A DNA stretch of 64,000 bases, from NCBI GenBank assembly GCA_024699855.1, contig JAMPIQ010000003.1, forward strand, positions 4,712,001-4,776,000, given 5' to 3'. The position numbers and the translations under genes are program-made. Shown in pieces: positions 57,828-64,000 of the stretch. The first letter of the stretch is position 1. The number at the start of each line of letters is the position of its first letter. The notes beneath the pieces are model-generated. The model saw nothing but the letters and a program-made list of their open reading frames with translations. It was not told the origin of the DNA and made no database searches. The stretch comes from Aphelenchoides besseyi (lineage: Eukaryota > Nematoda > Chromadorea > Rhabditida > Aphelenchoididae).

Positions 57828-58205
57828 CACCACGCGATATTCACGCATACTGTATGCCAAAAAACGCGCCTTTTAAGAGGAATCTGATGGTGTTATCAGT
57901 TTTTGCTAAGCGGTACCCTGCGTGGACTTATGGGCCTTTGAAGTTCCATGCAAATTGCGTGCTTTTTTGGTACCTTGTTCTCGATTCCAAGGGGAAATGT
58001 AGGAAAATAACGATCCAAAATTTCAAGTTTTCTTTTTTGCCTTCTGTGTGAAATTGCTACCGTCTTGAAATCGCCTTGATTGAAAAGAGAACGCGCAAAA
58101 TCGCTTATCTGCTTGTTTTTGGTCGATGTCCGAACGCATTTTTGGCAAGTGGACGTGCTCTTTTTTGCCAATAGTATGCGTGAATAGCGCGTGGTGCTTA
58201 ATGAC
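57828..58205 (-). repeat. Dispersed repeat with internal inverted ends (right arm)
   Basis: Counterpart of 15404-15781. Differs by isolated substitutions such as AACAAGGTACC versus AACGAGGTACC. Confidence 0.6.
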
Positions 58206-59000
58206 TCTTGTAAGAACCGATCGGTTCGTTTCACTTATTCCTTCTCTTTGCTATCCAATTTGTTTGTGTTTTAGTCATTCCGTAATCATTCTAACGGCTG
58301 ACTTCTAACACGAAATAAAGTAGCCAACAAGTGAAAAATCGTGTTTGAAAATACGCGTAACCGACAGACGAACCGCAAGTGTTTATTCACTCAATTTTTC
58401 ATCGCTTTTTGATGACCTTTTCCGTTGAAAGTGGAAGTCTTCTGCTTTTCATTTTTGTTTTTACAAGATTTCGCGTTTTTCAAGTGGTTTTTAATGATCT
58501 GTTAAGGTCTTTGCGATTACGACCAATATGCAAGCTTCCTTTGAGAGCAAGTACGATGAGTGGCGAAATACAAAGAAGGTCCAGGTGATCTTGGAATCCG
58601 ACGAAGCTTATGGAACGCGATTGAATACCGTTATCAAATGAATCAGGTCAAAAGCTCACGTCGCAGACTGAAAGAAATTACGCGACCACGTATAACATTC
58701 GAACAATTGGATCGACACCAAAAGTGTTTCACGGAGACGAAGTTTTTTAAAAAAGCGAAGTCTTTCAAGTGATGCACGAAGTTCATCTGGAGTTAGGACA
58801 TGGAGAACGACTCCATGTACAGGGAACTTGAGCGTTATTATGAGTTAAGAAAGTGAGTTTGTTCTTCTATTTCATTGATTTGTTTTTTTACTTCAGAGAA
58901 CTGGTTATGATGTATGTTGAGTCTAAAGGTGATTTGTCCAAATGTGGCGTCCCCCTTCCCACTCTGCCGATGTTTTATGTATCTTTTCCTCCGGACTTTA
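58206..59000. other. Unassigned repeat-derived sequence (right arm)
   Basis: Counterpart of 14600-15400. Holds the 58560-58772 frame identical to that in the left arm. No family recognised. Confidence 0.4.
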
Positions 59001-59013
59001 TTGTATTGTTATA

Positions 59014-59584
59014 GGCCGCTGGAACTTCAAGCGTAATAGTCGGTGAGTCAACCGCCCCGTTCGTCACAAAGCGGGGGGTGAGACAAGGCGACAGTTTATC
59101 ACCTTTACTTTTCATTCTGACCCTCCAAGACGCGCTCAATCGTGTTCGCTGGCGAAACCTAGGAATTCCGATCGGAACTGACCGTTTGAACTACTTGGCA
59201 TACGCCGACGACATCGCGCTTTTTGCAAAAAGGCCCGCCGAATTGCAAACGATACTCACCCTTGGGGGAACAGTATGGGTCTATTTTCGACTAAAAAATC
59301 ATCGTACAAGAATACCCGCCAATAACCCAGTTATCCTGATTGGAGATCAACCTTGCACGGTCAACGAGCGACTGCCATCCTTCGAGCCATCTCATCTTGT
59401 GACCCACCGTGAACCGCAATTCGATCGCGCGGAGCGACCTACGGAATTTATCGAATTGGGAAATCTAGGGACTAATCGCTACGAAAATGAGCCGTTATAT
59501 GCGCAATTTAGGCGAGTTGAAACAAATCAGAGAGATCACAGTTCATCCGGATCCGAAACCCCTCCTACAGAAGGAGCTGCATGA
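59014..59584 (+). pseudogene. LINE reverse-transcriptase fragment (right arm)
   Basis: Here the frame is intact through the catalytic box: FVTKRGVRQGDSLSPLLFIL, GTDRLNYLAYADDIALFAKR, then about 100 codons of tail rich in polar residues ending PPTEGAA. The left-arm copy has a two-base insertion after YADD that this arm lacks, so this arm keeps the ancestral state at that site. Only the palm part of the RT is present. Confidence 0.72.
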
Positions 59585-59819
59585 ATATGCACCGCTTGAA
59601 AGCAATCTCTAACTTAAATTTTAACTAATCCACTACAATTAGCTTAAGACAAACCCTTTTTACCGCTACCGCATAACCTCGACTCCGTATTCTTAACTTT
59701 TGAAAAATTATAAAGTGAGTTTCCGCGGCGGGAGTGTAACGTCCCGTTATAAACTCCTTCTTAATCAATTTCTAGAAAGCCACACCCCTTACCCGCCTTC
59801 AAATGATAGTCGACAAATC

Positions 59820-61167
59820 CGTACTTTTGCAGTTTAGCCCGCCCGGATAAATGCTGTTGGGCCCCCCGACGGAATTTTTAAAAAATAAAACAACAAATAA
59901 GGGAAATTAAATTGTCCCGGTAGCATCAAAGCAGTTGTTAACTGTTGAGGACATCATTGAACGGGATAGTACTCAGCGATTTGAGACCACAAATTGTACA
60001 TTACGTTCGGTCCACGAAACTTTTGACGCCAACAAAAGTCTGCCACGTATCCCTCAAATACTGATCGTGCAGTCCGGAATTCGTGCTTGTGACGGCGCTT
60101 GAATTTTTGCCACAACTGCTCAATCTTGTTGGTGTGGGCGTGGGTAACTGGATCGACGAAATTGACGCTGTGGTTCACAGTCAAGTGTTAATAACCTTCA
60201 GGAAGATTTGCGATTCCACCGTATGCGCGCCAACAGTCGCTGATGATTGTTGTTCCCGGCATGATGTATTTTTGAATTAACGCCAAAAGAGTCTCCGAAT
60301 CGCGTCGTTCCATCGGCCAAATGAAACACTCCCCCGTTTCCTCTTCGATTCCTCCAAAAATCATGACCGCTTCGTTGACCAGTTGTCCTTTGTTGTATTT
60401 TCGTTTGGTCACAAATGCTTCGTCAATTTGAACTCGACAGCCCTCTCCACCAATACGAATTGGATTACGAACGAAATACTCGACACAAACATCTCGCAGA
60501 AAATCTTTGTAATCGACCAATGTATGTTCTCCAATTGTCGTATGATCGGCGCGTTTCATTTGGAATTGCAACAGTTTGTGAGAAGACATTTCGAAACACC
60601 AAAAGTACGAGAGTTGGAAGATCTGGAAGTACGAATCAAAACTAAAGTAAGGAAGGAGGGTGGTACTTCTTTTAACTCGAGATGGGCTCCTTCAAAAAAC
60701 GTGTCCGTAAGAAACCCTTTTTCTTTGCGACAGTCTTTGGTGGTGCATCGGTAATTACCGTAACGACGACCGGCTTTTACTGGGCGGATTGTCATCTTGC
60801 CGCCACAAACACAAGGTCGAGTATTGCCGAACAGGAGCTTCAGATGTTGAAGGCAAGCGATGAAATTCTCGTCGTCCCATTTGAGCTTTTCGTAGAGATC
60901 CGCAGACGTAAAATCAATCAATCAACTCGTCCATAACAGCCAAATAGTAGAAAAAAACACGAGTTGACTGACGGAAAACACGATTTTCGACAAATGTTTT
61001 GATTTTTCACAGGGTGATTCACCACCAGAAACGTTCATTACACCTTCAAAGTCGTAAACATCCGGCCAACTGCTTAAAACGCGCAACCGCGACTCAAAAA
61101 TTTGATTTTTTTCTTCAGAGGGGGGCCCAACTGCATTTATCCGGGGGGGCTAAACTACAAAAGTACC
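59820..61167 (-). mobile_element. Merlin-type DNA transposon with ISXO2-like transposase (right arm)
   Basis: Counterpart of 12439-13782 with the same terminal inverted repeats and the same 8-bp flanks. Its transposase remnant runs from about 60941 down to 59954, with the same intron and the same in-frame TAA (about 60188). This copy also has a four-base duplication (GATT) near the start that puts MDELIDFT out of frame, and an Arg-to-Gln change in the KYNKG(R/Q)LVNEA segment. Confidence 0.85.
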
Positions 61168-61321
61168 GACGAATCTTCTCTCCAGCCCACAAATCACTTC
61201 GACCTTTTCTCTTCATTAAGTGTAGTTGTGTATTTTTATTTCGTCTGTCGCGTAAATAAACTCCGCTATCATCTAAGCAGATCAATTCGTTTTATTGTGA
61301 GGAGATTAAACCCTGACATAG

Positions 61322-61543
61322 TTGGACCCATGCAATTCGGAGTTTTTGAGCATCGAAAACGTTCCCCAAAACAAAGTGGCTCTACGAACGACAGTGGGCG
61401 ACCAGTCACCGAGCGGCGCAACTCAAGATCACATCCATTGCAATTGCACAGCTAAATGCAACACGAACCGGTGCGGATGCAAGAAAGCGGGACGCCAATG
61501 TAATTCGCGATGTCATCACTCTCGTACCTGCGAAAACAAATAA
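61322..61543 (+). pseudogene. KRBA2-type CXC fragment (right arm)
   Basis: Identical in content to 12063-12284: DPCNSEFLSIENVPQNKVAL and HCNCTAKCNTNRCGCKKAG. It differs from the 46.5-kb copy at several residues (for example NKVALRTTVGDQSPSGATQ versus NQVALRTAVGDQSSNGTTQ), so the arms share a more recent ancestor with each other than with that copy. Confidence 0.65.
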
Positions 61544-61720
61544 ATTCATTTGATTCTTTTAATTATTGTTAATTTCATTGTTCTTCCAATAATTCTCGCA
61601 TTCCACTTTCTTTCGTGTTAGAAGTCAGCCATCGGAATGATTACGGAATGGCGAACGAGCGGCAGCTATTGTGCAATTGAACTAGCCCTATTACAATATA
61701 GCTAGCCATTCTGTAATTGA

Positions 61721-61960
61721 TTGCAGAATGGCTACAACATTTGCACTTTGTTGTCTACAGCCGACGGAAAGGCTCCGAATCCGCGTTACCGTTTAACTAC
61801 GAAACAAACGACCAAATCTGACGCCGAACAACTAAAATTCGAGTGGAATTTAGAAACACTCGGCTTAACCGACGCACCAATGGACGACGATGAAACAGCA
61901 CTGCAACTATTCCAAACCACGCTCAAACGATTACCAGACGGAAGATATGAAGCGTCATGA
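61721..61960 (+). pseudogene. BEL/Pao protease-RT junction fragment (right arm)
   Basis: Encodes QLKFEWNLETLGLTDAPMDD, DETALQLFQTTLKRLPDGRY and a stop. The FW.L...GI.D......LE.F......DGRY pattern marks the linker between protease and reverse transcriptase in BEL/Pao polyproteins. Pogo sequence begins in an overlapping frame just downstream, which places the insertion point or deletion joint here. Confidence 0.6.
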
Positions 61961-62995
61961 GAAGGCCAATCGAGTGACACGATCACCAATTCAACGAAAA
62001 GCAATCGAATGGAAGAGCGATGATGAGTTCACAGCATCAAGAGGATGGCTTGAAAAGTTCTTAAACCGTCACAAGCTCGTTTCTCGACGTCCAACAACCG
62101 CTTGTCAAAAGGAACCATCGGAATACGCACAAAAGATCGTCGACTTCATTCTTTTTGTATCCAAATTGACTCAAGACAATGAATTTACTCAACGGATGCG
62201 ATGGACGAGACAGCCGTTTGGTTGGACGCATCAAACTCGTTAACTGTGGATGCAAAAGGAGTAAAACAGGTCAACAATTTGCTTATTTCTTTGCTATTTG
62301 TATTTAGGTTCCGGTGAAGACAACAGAACATGACAAAATGAGAGTAACGGTCATTCTTACTGGTCGTTCCGATGGCTACAAATGTCCACCGTTTGTTTTG
62401 CTTCAGCGCAAGCGTCGTGACAAACTGATTGTTCAAAATTTAAAAAGATAAAATTGGGATGCTATGGAACCAATTGGGTGAATGACGAGACCATTGATGA
62501 TTATCTGAAGACTATTCTTGGACCCAGTTTGTTTGGAAACTGTCTGCTTGCTTGGGGTTCTGCTCGAGCTCACATTTCTGACTCTACGAAAAAGACGGTC
62601 AACTCACCTCGAATCAAAAAGCAGTAATTCCGGGCGGTACAACAAAATTTATTCAGGTTTGTTAAAAGTTTTTTACTCATTGTTTGTTTCTGACTATTTA
62701 GGCTCCGGATGTGGTATGGAATGCGAGTTTTAAATCGAAAATAAGAACTTAATGCGAGGATTGGATGCTTCACGGTGAAAAGCCCACGACTAAAGGAGGT
62801 AATCCTTCCGCTCCTTCGTTAGAACTTTACTTAGAGTGGATTCAAACGGCATGGAATGCAATTTCGCCTACACAATCGTCAATTCGTTTAAACAGTGCGC
62901 TCTGACAACTGCTCCCGATGGTTCGGAAGATGATATGATTGAATGTTTCAAGCCTAATGATCCCATTCCACAAGGCCGCGAATTACTCACAACTG
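61890..62995 (+). pseudogene. Pogo/Tigger-type transposase remnant (right arm)
   Basis: In this arm the N-terminal half is open for 117 codons: MKRHEKANRVTRSPIQRKAI, EFTASRGWLEKFLNRHKLVS and RRPTTACQKEPSEYAQKIVD, the CENP-B-like DNA-binding domain, then a shift before the DDE domain at MDETAVWLDASNSLTVDAKG (in another frame). VTVILTGRSDGYKCPPFVLL and FGNCLLAWGSARAHISDS follow, then AVIPGGTTKFIQ, an intron of ~53 bases, APDVVWNASF and the tail TTAPDGSEDDMIECFKP. Multiple lesions; dead. Flanked on both sides by BEL/Pao fragments. Confidence 0.78.
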
Positions 62996-62999
62996 CTCG

Positions 63000-64000
63000 T
63001 CTAAACGAAGCCAACGCGAATGTGAACGATTTACTCGAAGGAAATCAAACATCTATGAGGATAAACTCATGCTTTTAAGTGAAGACGCCAGCACGGCAAT
63101 CACCAAAACGACAAAGGCAGTCGAAATTTTCAAAACAGCTCAACTTGACTTGCATCAGATAACTTCGAACAACGAGGAAGTAAACAACTTCGGATCGAAA
63201 TTCAAACTTCTGGATGGACACCCCGTCGGAAATCTGTTTGGAATGAACTGGGCCCTTGATACGGACAACTTCATGATTCGATGGCCAAAATACGACAATT
63301 CTAAACTACTAACCAAATGGCAAATCTTCAAGTATTACTCATCCGTATATGATCCCTTTGAGTTAGCCTCTCCCGCTTCATCAGAAGCAAAGTACGTTTT
63401 TCATCAGGTTTGCCACCTCGCAATCTAGAAGGCACGGGAACCCACCAAACTCTACGACTGGAACACCATAATTCAAGATGAGAATATCACACGAGCATAG
63501 AAGATCGCTCTTCTCAACAACGACGATCAAGTCCTAACAATCCAGCGACACATCAATATTGACATTCAAGAACCAGTTATATTGCATTTCTATACCGACG
63601 CTAACAAAAGAGCTTTCGGACTTGCCATCTACATAAAAGAAAGCAACGTCTCATCTCTTCTGATGGCCAAAAGTCTTGTCACACCTTGGCAGAAGATGAC
63701 AATTCCCAAACTTGAGTTAACAGCTGCATATCTCGCCTGTAAACTCATGAAATTTTTAACGGAAGAGCTGAACCACCTGAAGCTTGAAAAAATCATCCAT
63801 TGGATCGACTCCAAATGCGAGCTGAACAAATCAGTCGACGGAAAAACACGAGGAATCACGCTTCGCACACCGAAAGGAAACATCACACAGCGATCGCTCA
63901 ATCATATCTACTTACTGGAGATCAGATCAACTACCATCGGAGAAAAGAAAACTGACGATGCGAAAAACGAAAATCCCAAACCCATCACGCAATAACGACA
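63000..64000 (+). pseudogene. BEL/Pao RT end and RNase H-like region (right arm, cut by window)
   Basis: The first ~400 bases encode the RT end (NVNDLLEG, KLMLLSEDASTAITKTTKAV, FKLLDGHPVGNLFGMNWALD). A stop at about 63426 is followed by FYTDANKRAFGLAIYIKESN and TIPKLELTAAYLACKLMKFL, the RNase H-like region, in a frame that is open from 63582. The longer open frame here shows fewer stops than the left-arm copy. The integrase tail would lie beyond the window. Confidence 0.8.

Larger units (their letters stand above)
56881..64000 (-). repeat. Right arm of the 7.1-kb inverted repeat (continues beyond window)
   Basis: Reverse complement of 9602-16728. The inner boundary is sharp: after CGTTTGAAG the arms diverge. 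The last ~150 inner bases are less similar than the rest, while the body of the arm differs by only scattered changes, so the body was probably homogenised or duplicated recently. The window ends inside the arm. Confidence 0.93.

Overview
This window reads as nuclear DNA of a nematode (an inference from several lines; I cannot name the species). Genes are compact and split by introns of mostly 40-55 bases with GT...TTTCAG borders. Several starts sit a few bases after a splice-acceptor-like TTTCAG, as expected for spliced-leader trans-splicing (clearest at 49509). Many predicted proteins are small secreted cysteine-rich or low-complexity products of the kind common in worms. Because of the introns, most genes appear as strings of short open frames. 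I joined them by splice signals and by similarity to known families; exon borders are approximate unless stated.

Layout. 1-8 kb is a dense gene block: an MSH2-type mismatch-repair gene running off the left edge (minus), a tiny secreted protein (plus), a two-domain LDL-receptor class A secreted protein (minus), a secreted lipid-binding-like protein (plus), COA7 (minus) and RAD23 (minus). 8.2-17.2 kb is a nest of broken mobile elements: BEL/Pao, Pogo/Tigger, Merlin, a LINE, a KRBA2-type integrase remnant, and a stray piece of a mitochondrial OPA1/EAT-3 dynamin gene. 18-40.4 kb is the second gene block: a MARCH-type RING-CH ligase, a sideroflexin, two related large secreted Cys-rich proteins flanking an MNK kinase gene, a candidate neuropeptide precursor, a Gln/Tyr-rich secreted protein, and a divergent pair made of a C9orf72 homologue (minus) and a neurochondrin-like gene (plus). 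40.7-47.6 kb is a second mobile-element graveyard (Gypsy, BEL, LINE, KRBA2). 47.5-55.5 kb holds a MATH-domain gene, a prolyl oligopeptidase, and a purple acid phosphatase remnant split by a mariner-type transposon. 55.6-56.1 kb is a degenerate tandem array.

From about 56.88 kb to the right edge the sequence is a near-identical reverse complement of 9602-16728. This is a 7.1-kb inverted duplication with about 40 kb of ordinary genes between the arms, and it carries every nested element of the left copy, shared disabling mutations included.

The most notable points are the inverted duplication carrying a captured OPA1 fragment, the C9orf72/neurochondrin divergent pair, the MNK gene with DLD in place of DFD, the possible amidated peptide precursor, and the N-terminally short MSH2. 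I did not find a clear new molecular system such as a defence island, biosynthetic cluster or CRISPR array.
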